From: Methylacidiphilales bacterium
GTDB taxonomy: Bacteria > Verrucomicrobiota > Verrucomicrobiia > Methylacidiphilales > UBA1321
DNA length: 64,000 nucleotides
Assembly (NCBI GenBank): GCA_026225555.1
Contig: JAMFSY010000047.1
Span: 1 to 64,000, forward strand
Direction of reading: 5' to 3'
The translations under genes and the position numbers were made by a program. The notes beneath the pieces were generated by a model, which saw only the letters and a program-made list of their open reading frames with translations, had not been told where the DNA came from and made no database searches. Of the stretch, positions 8,367 through 15,696 are shown one piece after another. Each line of letters starts with the position of its first letter. The first letter of the stretch is position 1.

Positions 8367-8714
8367 CTAGAGAAAGAAAAGCGCGCCGCAAGACGGGCAA
8401 TGCTGGGTTTTCTGGATAACTTTAATTTCCTGGGGCTTTGGAATGGCGAAGCATTCGGGACAAATAAGGCCCAAACGACGCGGCAATCGATTAAGGTATC
8501 CCAATATCAAAAAAGCCATAACGGGAGAAAGAATGAGAAAAAGGATAACTCCCAGCACTCCATTCGCGGTTGATCCGATCGGCAGGTAAAGATGGAGTAT
8601 TTTCAGCCTTAAAAGAATAATGCAAACCATCAGGGCGACGAATGTCCATGCCATCCTCTGAACTCGGGATCGATAAGCCCTCGTCGCCGCCAGAAACTGT
8701 TCCTTCGTCTTCAT
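8367..8714 (-). CDS. Two-helix membrane protein with C-terminal zinc ribbon
   Basis: 115 residues. Two hydrophobic helices lie at about residues 21-43 (MAWTFVALMVCIILLRLKIL) and 52-72 (GVLGVILFLILSPVMAFLIL). A short cytoplasmic tail carries CPEC and, 20-odd residues later, CPSC, a four-cysteine zinc ribbon. It is embedded in the DsrE-like operon with gaps of only 8 and 2 bases to its neighbours. I do not know a described family. The role is open, and a membrane anchor or metal-linked partner of the flanking proteins is one possibility. Confidence 0.7.
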   Translation of the reverse strand: MKTKEQFLAATRAYRSRVQRMAWTFVALMVCIILLRLKILHLYLPIGSTANGVLGVILFLILSPVMAFLILGYLNRLPRRLGLICPECFAIPKPQEIKVIQKTQHCPSCGALFFL

Positions 8715-8722
8715 TGGAGACT

Positions 8723-9040
8723 CTAAAACGAAACGAACTTGTCCGTGCTGCCCACCACATCGGCGAGCACCGTGAGGCCCGACCAGGCCGCCGCGTCGTC
8801 AATGGCGATCTTCCGATGGCCCGCGCCATAGGCGCAGCCGAAAAGGTTCACACCGCGCGTCTTGAGCGCCTGGATTTCCGGAGTGCCGACCGCGCGGACA
8901 CCCTCGTCGATGCAATAAAGATAGACCCGCACGCCCGCGTCGAGGGCCGCGCCCATGAGCGCCAGGGCAGGACGAAAGTTGGCGTGAGCGGGCGCCGTGG
9001 TCAGCAGGACGCCCAGCTTTTTACCGGCAAGTTCAGCCAT
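8723..9040 (-). CDS. DsrE-family protein (possible sulfur carrier)
   Basis: 105 residues starting MAELAGKKLGVLLTTAP. The longer open frame upstream is discarded because it would run through the Trm112-like gene. The first strand, helix (FRPALALMGAALDAGV) and second strand (RVYLYCIDEGVRAV) are typical of DsrE. A second Cys occurs in GVNLFGCAYGAGHRKI, near where TusD/DsrE carry the persulfide-forming Cys. Family members relay sulfur from a desulfurase to tRNA thiolation or take part in sulfur oxidation. The start overlaps the end of the upstream gene by eight bases. Confidence 0.7.
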   Translation of the reverse strand: MAELAGKKLGVLLTTAPAHANFRPALALMGAALDAGVRVYLYCIDEGVRAVGTPEIQALKTRGVNLFGCAYGAGHRKIAIDDAAAWSGLTVLADVVGSTDKFVSF

Positions 9041-9323
9041 GGAGCGATACCTTGTCCTCAAGTCCCCAGTCAATCTGTTGGAGCGAAAGCCCCTCCGCCA
9101 CGAGCATGACCGGGATTTCATCCCGCACCGGATAGGCAATGTTGCCATCCGCGCGGATCAGCGCGCCGTCCACCGGGAGGGCGACTTCCTTGCCCGCGGC
9201 GTTGCGCACCCGTCCCTCGCGGATCGCCTCGTTGAGCCGGGCCACCTCTTCCGGCCCGGCTTCGGTGAGGTCCTGATGCGTTTCGGGACAGACGAGCAGG
9301 GCGAGCAGTTCGGGATCGAGCAT
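9033..9323 (-). CDS. Trm112/UPF0434-like small protein
   Basis: 96 residues from MLDPELLALLVCPETHQDL. It has the UPF0434/YcaR layout, with an N-terminal LLxLLVCP and a C-terminal AYPVRDEIPVMLVAEG strand. In the usual zinc version CPxC is followed by later cysteines. Here only one Cys remains (CPETHQ), so metal binding is unlikely. Trm112 proteins activate methyltransferases in eukaryotes and archaea, and the bacterial versions are poorly defined. It is the first gene of the five-gene operon that includes the DsrE-like proteins. The ATG nearly abuts the divergent region upstream of the nucleotide kinase. Confidence 0.78.
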   Translation of the reverse strand: MLDPELLALLVCPETHQDLTEAGPEEVARLNEAIREGRVRNAAGKEVALPVDGALIRADGNIAYPVRDEIPVMLVAEGLSLQQIDWGLEDKVSLHG

Positions 9324-9460
9324 GGCCGTCCACCTTAAAGCTTGCGCGGAGAGAAGCAAGACTGCTCCCACGGGCCTCTCACAGGTCGCTGGATTGGCAA
9401 ACTTGTTGTTATCTCAGGATGATCAAATCTTATACTTAATTATCCTTCCTCAAGCACTGA

Positions 9461-9476
9461 TTGCTTATGTAAGCAA
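9461..9476. promoter_or_regulatory. Palindrome immediately before the adk-like start codon
   Basis: TTGCTTA-TG-TAAGCAA, a 7-base perfect inverted repeat with a 2-base centre, ends one base before the ATG. A possible -10 box, TATACT, lies at 9431-9436. It could be an operator or a leader hairpin that blocks the ribosome site. Confidence 0.4.
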
Positions 9477-9477
9477 A

Positions 9478-10092
9478 ATGAGCTTTAACAGTGTTGTGGT
9501 CTATCACTCTATTCTTCTTTTAGGCGCGCCGGGCTCCGGCAAGGGCACTCAGGGCAAAATTCTCGGTACCATTCCCGGCTTCTATCATTGTGCGTGCGGC
9601 GATGTCTTTCGCGCCGTCGATCCCCGTTCCGACTACGGAAAGGCTTTCATCCACTATTCCAGCAAGGGCCAACTCGTGCCGGACGATGTCACCATCGGCC
9701 TCTGGGCCGCGCAGATCGAATCGATGGAACGCACCGGCCGGTTCAAGCCGGAGACCGATTTCCTCGTGCTCGACGGCATTCCCCGCAACGTGAACCAGGC
9801 GAAAATCCTCATCGACAAGCTCGACGTGCGCCGGGTCTTTCATCTCGATTGCCCGGACAAGAGCAAGGTCTACGACCGCCTCAAGCGCCGCGCCCTGAAG
9901 GAAAACCGGATCGACGATATCAATGACGAAGTCATCGAACGCCGCCAGCAGATTTACGAGCAGGAGACCAAGCCGGTGCTCGATTTCTACGGCGAAAAGC
10001 TCATCACGGAGGTCGATTCCGCGCAGTTGCCCTACCAGGTCCTGCGCGACATCCTCACGGCCATCGAGCATCACGGCGACGGCCTGGAATAG
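9478..10092 (+). CDS. adk: Adenylate kinase family nucleoside monophosphate kinase
   Basis: 204 residues, starting at MSFNSVVVYHSILLLGAPGS. An open frame continues 52 codons upstream but encodes nothing kinase-like. The P-loop GAPGSGKGT (residues 16-24), a GDVFRAV stretch in the NMP-binding region and DGIPRNVNQA (family norm DGFPRT) are visible. The LID region is short and lacks the zinc-type cysteines: RRALKENRIDDINDEVIERR. The enzyme would interconvert AMP/ATP and ADP. The weak NMP-site consensus and short LID leave open a different monophosphate substrate. A palindrome sits directly before the start. Confidence 0.82.
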   Translation: MSFNSVVVYHSILLLGAPGSGKGTQGKILGTIPGFYHCACGDVFRAVDPRSDYGKAFIHYSSKGQLVPDDVTIGLWAAQIESMERTGRFKPETDFLVLDGIPRNVNQAKILIDKLDVRRVFHLDCPDKSKVYDRLKRRALKENRIDDINDEVIERRQQIYEQETKPVLDFYGEKLITEVDSAQLPYQVLRDILTAIEHHGDGLE

Positions 10093-10156
10093 TCCGGGCC
10101 TCTCCCTCAATATTTCTCCATTGCCTCACGCGGGGTAACCTAGCAACGTCTTGTCC

Positions 10157-10936
10157 ATGCGCGCCCTTTTTCTCGGCACTGCGGACGGTCACACCAGCGC
10201 CCGGCGCGATCACTCCGGCATTCTGATCCAGACGCCGGAGTCGAGTTTGCTCCTCGATTGCGGCGCGGCGGCGGCCCGCTTTTTCCTGCGGAAGAAGCTC
10301 GATCCCGACATCCCGGAAGTTCTTTGGCTCAGCCATATGCACAGCGACCATATCGGGCAGGTTTCCTCGCTCATTCAATCGCTTTGGCTGCGCACGCGCC
10401 GCGCCCCGCTCCACGTCTTCGGCCCGGCCAAGGTCCTCGAGGCGATGAAGGACTGGCTGGAAAAATGCCTTCTTTTCCCAGAGCTCATCGGCTTCCCGAT
10501 TCATTGGCATCCCGTCAAGCCAGGCAAGCCGGTCGTGCATGGTGCCTTCACTTTCACCGCCTTCGCCACCGAGCATCTCGCCAGCCTCGCAAGCTATTTC
10601 AAGCGCACGTACCCCCAGACCTGTTTCGACTGCTACGGCGTCGTTATCGATCATGATGGCCGCCGTTACGTCTACTCCGCCGACCTGGCCCATCCGCGCG
10701 AACTGGCCCCGGCGTTGGAAGGCGGAAAAGTGAACGGCCTGATCTGCGAACTTACCCACTTCCCCGAGCGCGAACTTTTTCGCTACATTGCCTCTTATCC
10801 GGTCGAATCAGTCTGGATCACCCACTACCCGGATCACCTCGTCCGGCGGGAAGCCGAGCTGAAATCGATCGCCAAAGAGGAGAAATTTCGGGGCGACGTA
10901 CATTTAATGCAGGACAAGGTTGCCCATGAGATTTGA
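10157..10936 (+). CDS. MBL-fold metallo-hydrolase (RNase Z-like)
   Basis: 259 residues. I prefer the ATG (MRALFLGTADGHTSARRD) to a TTG two codons earlier. The metal motif reads SHMHSDHIGQ, i.e. HxHxDH. A later Asp (YSADLAHPREL) and a C-terminal His (WITHYPDHL) supply the rest of a dinuclear metal site. N-terminal GTADG and DCGAAA match the RNase Z/ElaC and PhnP-like branch. The enzyme is cytoplasmic, and its substrate (tRNA 3' end, cyclic phosphodiester or other) cannot be told from sequence alone. It is 64 bases downstream of the nucleotide kinase on the same strand. Confidence 0.8.
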   Translation: MRALFLGTADGHTSARRDHSGILIQTPESSLLLDCGAAAARFFLRKKLDPDIPEVLWLSHMHSDHIGQVSSLIQSLWLRTRRAPLHVFGPAKVLEAMKDWLEKCLLFPELIGFPIHWHPVKPGKPVVHGAFTFTAFATEHLASLASYFKRTYPQTCFDCYGVVIDHDGRRYVYSADLAHPRELAPALEGGKVNGLICELTHFPERELFRYIASYPVESVWITHYPDHLVRREAELKSIAKEEKFRGDVHLMQDKVAHEI

Positions 10937-10963
10937 GTAGTTTATAATGTAATGACACAGGAG
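10920..10963 (+). promoter_or_regulatory. Promoter and Shine-Dalgarno of the cNMP-binding gene
   Basis: TTGCCC (10920-10925), a 17-base spacer and a perfect TATAAT (10943-10948). AGGAG (10959-10963) lies 8 bases before the ATG at 10972. It overlaps the end of the preceding metallo-hydrolase gene. Confidence 0.65.
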
Positions 10964-10971
10964 AGAAACGT

Positions 10972-11697
10972 ATGTCTGAATCGCTAACCATCCCCACACT
11001 GCCCACGTTTAGTTGGATCGGTCATCTGAAGGAAGATGACCGGGAATTGCTCAGTTCCTACGGTGAATTTTTTCCCGGCCACCCCGGCAACGTCATCATC
11101 GGGCAGGGAGTGCTGCAAACGGAAGTCTTTGTCGTCATCAGCGGCGAACTCGAGGTCTACACCGAACGGGAAGACGGCACGCGTATTCTTCGCGCGCGAG
11201 TTGGTCCCGGGGAAACGCTCGGCGAGATCAGCCTCTTCGATCCCGGCGCCGCCACCGCGACCGTCGTGGCGACGGAATTCAGCCAGCTCTGGCGCATTGC
11301 CGATGAAGACCTGATCCAGTTCATGGAGGACAATCCTGGGGCCGGCAATGTGCTGCTGCGAACTTTGGCCACCATCCTCGCCCAGCGCCTGCGCCGGGTG
11401 GATCCGGAAGCTTTTGGCATCAGCGCCTACGCCGTGGTCGAGTCTCCCGAGCTCGAAACGCAAAAGGCCTCGGAAGCCGCGGCCCTTAGCGCCCTTGAGC
11501 CCGCAACCGTCATCCCCATCGTGCCCATCACGGCCGAGACGATTTCCCAGCAGGTGCCCTTTGACATGGTTCCGCCCGCTCCTCTTCGCGCCGCTCCCCA
11601 GCCCGAGCCCGGGTCCGAGACAAGCGCGAACGTCCCCCCGCGGAAGATGAAGAAGACACAGCCCTTCATCGACCCCGACGAACTCGAGCCGCTTTAA
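10972..11697 (+). CDS. Cyclic-nucleotide-binding (Crp-type) domain protein without DNA-binding domain
   Basis: 241 residues. Residues ~15-140 are a cNMP-binding beta-roll: GNVIIGQGVLQTEVFVVISG, then VGPGETLGEISLFDPGAATA and a C-helix LLRTLATILAQRLRRVD. The phosphate-binding cassette has GEISLF but no Arg at the usual place (GAATATV), so true cAMP binding is doubtful. No helix-turn-helix follows. Instead there is a ~90-residue Pro/Ala-rich linker ending KKTQPFIDPDELEPL. It therefore looks like a sensor or scaffold rather than a transcription factor (inference). It has its own promoter with good -10 and SD sequences. Confidence 0.8.
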   Translation: MSESLTIPTLPTFSWIGHLKEDDRELLSSYGEFFPGHPGNVIIGQGVLQTEVFVVISGELEVYTEREDGTRILRARVGPGETLGEISLFDPGAATATVVATEFSQLWRIADEDLIQFMEDNPGAGNVLLRTLATILAQRLRRVDPEAFGISAYAVVESPELETQKASEAAALSALEPATVIPIVPITAETISQQVPFDMVPPAPLRAAPQPEPGSETSANVPPRKMKKTQPFIDPDELEPL

Positions 11698-11872
11698 GTT
11701 TTACCCATAACCGGCGGGCCCGCGCGCCTGCCGGGCACCCAGATCGGCAAAAGGTGGATCCATTTCCCGTCTTCGATTTGTCGCCGAATAAAGATTGCCG
11801 GACGGACTTCCCCCGTTATTTTTGAAGGGCACGCGCATTCCGCGCCTACTTAACCCCTTCCCCTTTTTTCTT

Positions 11873-13330
11873 ATGCCTCAAACCGCAGATATCGCACTCA
11901 TCGGTCTGGCCGTCATGGGCCAGAATATCGTTCTCAACATGAACGACCACGGTTACGTCGTGGCCGCCTTCAACCGCACGGTGAGCAAGGTCGATGAGTT
12001 CATGGCCAACGAAGCCAAGGGCACGAAGGTGCTCGGCGCTCATTCGCTCGAAGAAATGGTCGGCATGCTGAAGCGTCCCCGCCGGGTCATGCTGCTGGTC
12101 AAGGCCGGCAAGCCGGTCGATGAATTCATCAATCTCCTCGTCCCCTTGCTGGAGCCGGGCGACATCATCATCGACGGTGGCAACTCCTACTACCCCGATA
12201 CCGTCCGCCGCTATAAGGAACTGAAGGAAAAAGGCATTCTCTTCGTCGGCTCCGGCGTTTCCGGCGGTGAAGAGGGAGCGCGGCACGGTCCGTCTCTCAT
12301 GCCCGGCGGCGCGCCCGAGGCGTGGCCCCACATCAAGGCCATCTTCCAATCGATCGCGGCCAAGGTGGACGGCAACGTCCCCTGTTGCGACTGGGTCGGC
12401 GAGAGCGGCGCGGGCCACTTCGTCAAGATGGTCCACAACGGCATCGAGTACGGCGACATGCAGCTGATCTGCGAAGCCTACAACCTGCTTCACGACGGTC
12501 TCGGTCTCGACAACGCGAAACTGGCCGAGGTCTTCACGGAGTGGAACCAGGGCGAGCTCGATTCCTACCTGATCGAGATCACCTCGAAGATTTTCACCTT
12601 CAAGGACACCGATGGCAGCTACCTCCTCGATCATATCCTGGATGCCGCCGGCCAAAAGGGCACCGGCAAATGGACGGTTGATTCCGGCCTGGAGCTGGGC
12701 GCACCGGTCACGCTCATCGCGGAAGCGGTGTTTGCCCGCATGATTTCCTCGCTCAAGGACGAGCGGGTGGCCGCTTCTGCCGTGCTGGTCGGGCCGGAAA
12801 ACCCGAAGTTCACCGGCGACGTGAAGCTGACGCTCGAGGACATCCGACAGGCGCTTTACGCCTCGAAGATCATATCCTACGCGCAGGGTTATATGCTCAT
12901 GCGACAGGCGTCCGAGCAGTACAAGTGGAACCTGAACATGGGCGGCCTCGCCCTGATGTGGCGCGGCGGCTGCATCATCCGCAGCCGGTTCCTCGGCGAG
13001 ATCAAGGCGGCCTTTGATCGTAACCCGAATCTCACCAACTTGATGCTCGATCATTTCTTCTCCGATGCGCTGAAGAAGGCGCAGGGCGGATGGCGGCGCA
13101 CCGTGGCGCTCGGCGCGCAGCTCGGCATTCCGACCACGACGTTCTCCAACGCCCTCTCCTTCTACGATTCCTACCGCTCCGCGCGGCTCCCCGCGAATCT
13201 GCTCCAGGCCCAGCGCGATTACTTCGGCGCCCACACCTACGAGCGGGTCGATCAGCCCCGGGGCAAGTTCTTCCACTCCAACTGGACCGGCCAGGGTGGC
13301 ACTGTCTCCTCCTCGACCTACAACGCCTAA
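11873..13330 (+). CDS. gnd: 6-phosphogluconate dehydrogenase, decarboxylating
   Basis: 485 residues from MPQTADIALIGLAVMGQN. The in-frame region upstream of this Met has no family similarity. It oxidises 6-phosphogluconate to ribulose 5-phosphate with NADP. The Rossmann motif GLAVMGQN, the substrate site GSGVSGGEEGARHGPSLMPG, the catalytic HFVKMVHNGIEYGDMQ and the C-terminal family tail with HTYERVDQPRGKFFHSNW are all present. It belongs to the long (~470-480 residue) homodimer type. It is followed after 21 bases by zwf, forming the oxidative pentose phosphate pair. No 6-phosphogluconolactonase gene is nearby. Confidence 0.97.
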   Translation: MPQTADIALIGLAVMGQNIVLNMNDHGYVVAAFNRTVSKVDEFMANEAKGTKVLGAHSLEEMVGMLKRPRRVMLLVKAGKPVDEFINLLVPLLEPGDIIIDGGNSYYPDTVRRYKELKEKGILFVGSGVSGGEEGARHGPSLMPGGAPEAWPHIKAIFQSIAAKVDGNVPCCDWVGESGAGHFVKMVHNGIEYGDMQLICEAYNLLHDGLGLDNAKLAEVFTEWNQGELDSYLIEITSKIFTFKDTDGSYLLDHILDAAGQKGTGKWTVDSGLELGAPVTLIAEAVFARMISSLKDERVAASAVLVGPENPKFTGDVKLTLEDIRQALYASKIISYAQGYMLMRQASEQYKWNLNMGGLALMWRGGCIIRSRFLGEIKAAFDRNPNLTNLMLDHFFSDALKKAQGGWRRTVALGAQLGIPTTTFSNALSFYDSYRSARLPANLLQAQRDYFGAHTYERVDQPRGKFFHSNWTGQGGTVSSSTYNA

Positions 13331-13351
13331 GTCCGGCAAACCCCTACCGCC

Positions 13352-14905
13352 ATGTCCATCGCCATCAACGATCCCTCCTGCCCGCCGATGATTTCCAAGG
13401 CGCCGATCAAGGTCCCGCCCACGGCGGCGGTCATCTTCGGCGCCACGGGTGATCTCACCCATCGCAAGATCATTCCCGCCTTCTACCATCTGGCGAAGAA
13501 TGGTCTTCTGCCGGATGATTTCGCCATTGTCGGCTTCGCACGGCGCCCCAAAAGCGACGACGAATTCCGCGACGACCTGGGCAAGGCGCTCCAGGAATTT
13601 TCCCACACCAAGCCGGTCGATGAAGCGATTTGGAAAAAGCTCTCCGAGCACATCTACTACTTCCAGGGCGAACTCGACGATGCGGAGGCCTACAAGAAGC
13701 TGGCGGAGAAGCTGAAGAGTCTGCCCGAGAGCCCGACGATCGGCGAAAACTATCTCTTCTATCTCGCCACTGCGCCGAACTTCTTCGGTGTCGCGGCGCA
13801 GAACCTCGCCGCCGCCGGTTTGGCCAGCCCGCATGATGGCAAGCGCAGCCGCCTCATCGTGGAAAAGCCTTTCGGCGAAGACTTGAAGAGCGCCGAGGAA
13901 CTCAACCGCACCCTGCAGGGCGCGTTCGCCGAAACGGACATCTTCCGCATCGATCACTACCTGGGCAAGGAAACGGTCCAGAACCTGATGTACTTCCGGT
14001 TCGCCAACTCGATTTACGAGCCGCTCTGGAACCGTCTCTATATCGACCACGTCCAGATCACGGTCGCGGAGAAAGTCGGCGTCGAAAGTCGCGGCGGTTA
14101 TTATGATCACGCGGGCGCATCGCGCGACATGCTCCAGAATCACCTTTTCCAGCTCCTCACCATCACGGCGATGGAGCCGCCCGCCTCGCTCGATGGCCAG
14201 TCGATCCGCGACGAAAAGGTGAAGGTGCTGCGCTCGATCCCGACGCCCTCGCTCGACTTTCTGCAGAAGAACGTCGTCCGCGCCCAATACGGCGGCGGCT
14301 ACATCGGCGGCAAGCCGATCCCCGCCTATCGTCAGGAAGAAAAAGTCGACCACGAGTCACTGACGGAAACGTTCGTCGCCGCACGGTTTGAGATCGATAA
14401 CTGGCGCTGGCATGGCGTCCCGTTTTATCTCCGCACTGGCAAGGCCCTCGCCGCCCAGTTCACGGAGATCAACATCATCTTCAAGCGCCCGCCCGGCGTG
14501 CTCTTTGCCGCGGATGGCAATGACCGTCTGCGCCGCAATTCGCTCCGCATTCGCATCCAGCCCAACGAGGGCATCGGCATCAACTTCAACGCGAAGGTTC
14601 CCGGCAAGGCCGAAACGGAACTGGTGGACATGGACTTCCTTTACCGCAGCGGCTTCGACCAGTATTTGCCTGAGGCCTACGAGCGGCTTCTGGTCGACGC
14701 GCTGGTTGGTGAATCGACGCTCTTCACCCGCTCCGACGAAGTCGAGCAGGCGTGGCGTCTCGTCGATTCGCTCCACACCCTTTGGGACAAACAGAAGGTG
14801 CGCGACTTACCCCTCTACGCCTGCGGTTCCATGGGCCCGGTTGAGGCCGATCTCCTGCTCGAGCGGGAAGGCCGCCACTGGATTCGCCCGAAGGAAATCA
14901 AGTGA
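13352..14905 (+). CDS. zwf: Glucose-6-phosphate 1-dehydrogenase
   Basis: 517 residues. First enzyme of the oxidative pentose phosphate pathway, producing 6-phosphogluconolactone and NADPH. The N-terminal coenzyme motif is FGATGDLTHRKIIPA. The substrate-binding/catalytic signature RIDHYLGKETVQN is intact, and the following VGVESRGGYYDHAGASRDM is also canonical. The start leaves a 26-residue N-terminal extension before the Rossmann fold, longer than in E. coli, and an internal Met at residue 13 would be an alternative. The stop codon TGA overlaps the ATG of the next gene by one base. Confidence 0.96.
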   Translation: MSIAINDPSCPPMISKAPIKVPPTAAVIFGATGDLTHRKIIPAFYHLAKNGLLPDDFAIVGFARRPKSDDEFRDDLGKALQEFSHTKPVDEAIWKKLSEHIYYFQGELDDAEAYKKLAEKLKSLPESPTIGENYLFYLATAPNFFGVAAQNLAAAGLASPHDGKRSRLIVEKPFGEDLKSAEELNRTLQGAFAETDIFRIDHYLGKETVQNLMYFRFANSIYEPLWNRLYIDHVQITVAEKVGVESRGGYYDHAGASRDMLQNHLFQLLTITAMEPPASLDGQSIRDEKVKVLRSIPTPSLDFLQKNVVRAQYGGGYIGGKPIPAYRQEEKVDHESLTETFVAARFEIDNWRWHGVPFYLRTGKALAAQFTEINIIFKRPPGVLFAADGNDRLRRNSLRIRIQPNEGIGINFNAKVPGKAETELVDMDFLYRSGFDQYLPEAYERLLVDALVGESTLFTRSDEVEQAWRLVDSLHTLWDKQKVRDLPLYACGSMGPVEADLLLEREGRHWIRPKEIK

Positions 14906-15645
14906 TGACGCGGGCGGGAATGAAATCCGGCTGGCTCGCGCTGGGAGCGATTTGCCTGCTGGTGCCGCTGGGAGCGGTGCGAGCGCAGGACGCCCCGGAA
15001 GCGGACACCCCCATCTCGCCCTATCAGCAGGCGCTGCTCAATTATAAGAACGCCAATTACGATGCCGCCCATCTCGCCATCGACGAGGCGGAAAAAGCCA
15101 AGCCGAACGATCCGCCCACGGAGATTCTCAAGGCGCGCATCCTGATCGAGCAGCATCAATTCGACGACGCCCGGCATGTGTTGGAAAGCCTGGACGGTAA
15201 TCCGGCCATGACGCCCGCGTTTGAGGAAGCCCATAAGATGGTCTTCGGCGATCTTTGCCTGCGTCAGCGCCATTTTGATCAGGCCACCAAGTACTACCAG
15301 ATGCTGCTCGAGGACAAACCGGATGACGCCGATATCATCCTCAAGCTCGTCTATAGCCGCGTCGGCGCGGGCGACCTCGTCGCGGCCGGAAAATATGCGA
15401 GCCAGCTCAAGCCGCTGGACCCGATCAATCCCGCCTATTATTTTGCCAAGGCCTCTCTCGCCGAAGCCACGGGAAAGAGTTCGGAAGCGGATGAGGATAT
15501 CCAGACCGTCCGCACGATCTACGGGATTACCGTGACCAACCGGTACCTGAAAACCTATCTCCAGCTTTCGACCAGCAAGCCTAAGGATGGACTTGCTCCC
15601 AGTGCGTCGCCGCCCGCGACCAACGCTCCCTCGAAGGCGCTGTAG
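14905..15645 (+). CDS. Exported TPR-repeat protein
   Basis: 246 residues. A signal peptide (MKSGWLALGAICLLVPLGAV, cut near VRAQD) follows a five-residue lead. The mature protein is made of tetratricopeptide helices: SPYQQALLNYKNANYDAAHL, PPTEILKARILIEQHQFDDA and DLCLRQRHFDQATKYYQMLL. A disordered Pro/Ser tail closes it. TPR proteins are protein-interaction scaffolds and no enzymatic motif is present. It is translationally coupled to zwf by a one-base stop/start overlap, but functional coupling to the pentose pathway is not evident. It is convergent with the kinase-HDOD gene. Confidence 0.8.
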   Translation: MTRAGMKSGWLALGAICLLVPLGAVRAQDAPEADTPISPYQQALLNYKNANYDAAHLAIDEAEKAKPNDPPTEILKARILIEQHQFDDARHVLESLDGNPAMTPAFEEAHKMVFGDLCLRQRHFDQATKYYQMLLEDKPDDADIILKLVYSRVGAGDLVAAGKYASQLKPLDPINPAYYFAKASLAEATGKSSEADEDIQTVRTIYGITVTNRYLKTYLQLSTSKPKDGLAPSASPPATNAPSKAL

Positions 15646-15659
15646 GCCCCGAATAAGTC

Positions 15660-15680
15660 GGACGGCAGGGACTGCCGTCC
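15660..15680. terminator. Hairpin between convergent genes (no U-tract)
   Basis: GGACGGCA / TGCCGTCC, an 8-bp stem with a 5-base loop. It lies between the stop codons of the TPR and kinase genes. It is placed like a bidirectional terminator but lacks a T-run, so it may instead be a dispersed hairpin repeat. Confidence 0.4.
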
Positions 15681-15696
15681 CTACCAAAGCTTGGAT

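Noticed and set aside
11846..14353. 835-codon open frame on the minus strand
   Set aside because: Exactly antisense to gnd and zwf, whose protein signatures are unmistakable. The GC-rich codon pattern of the real genes keeps the complementary frame free of stops.
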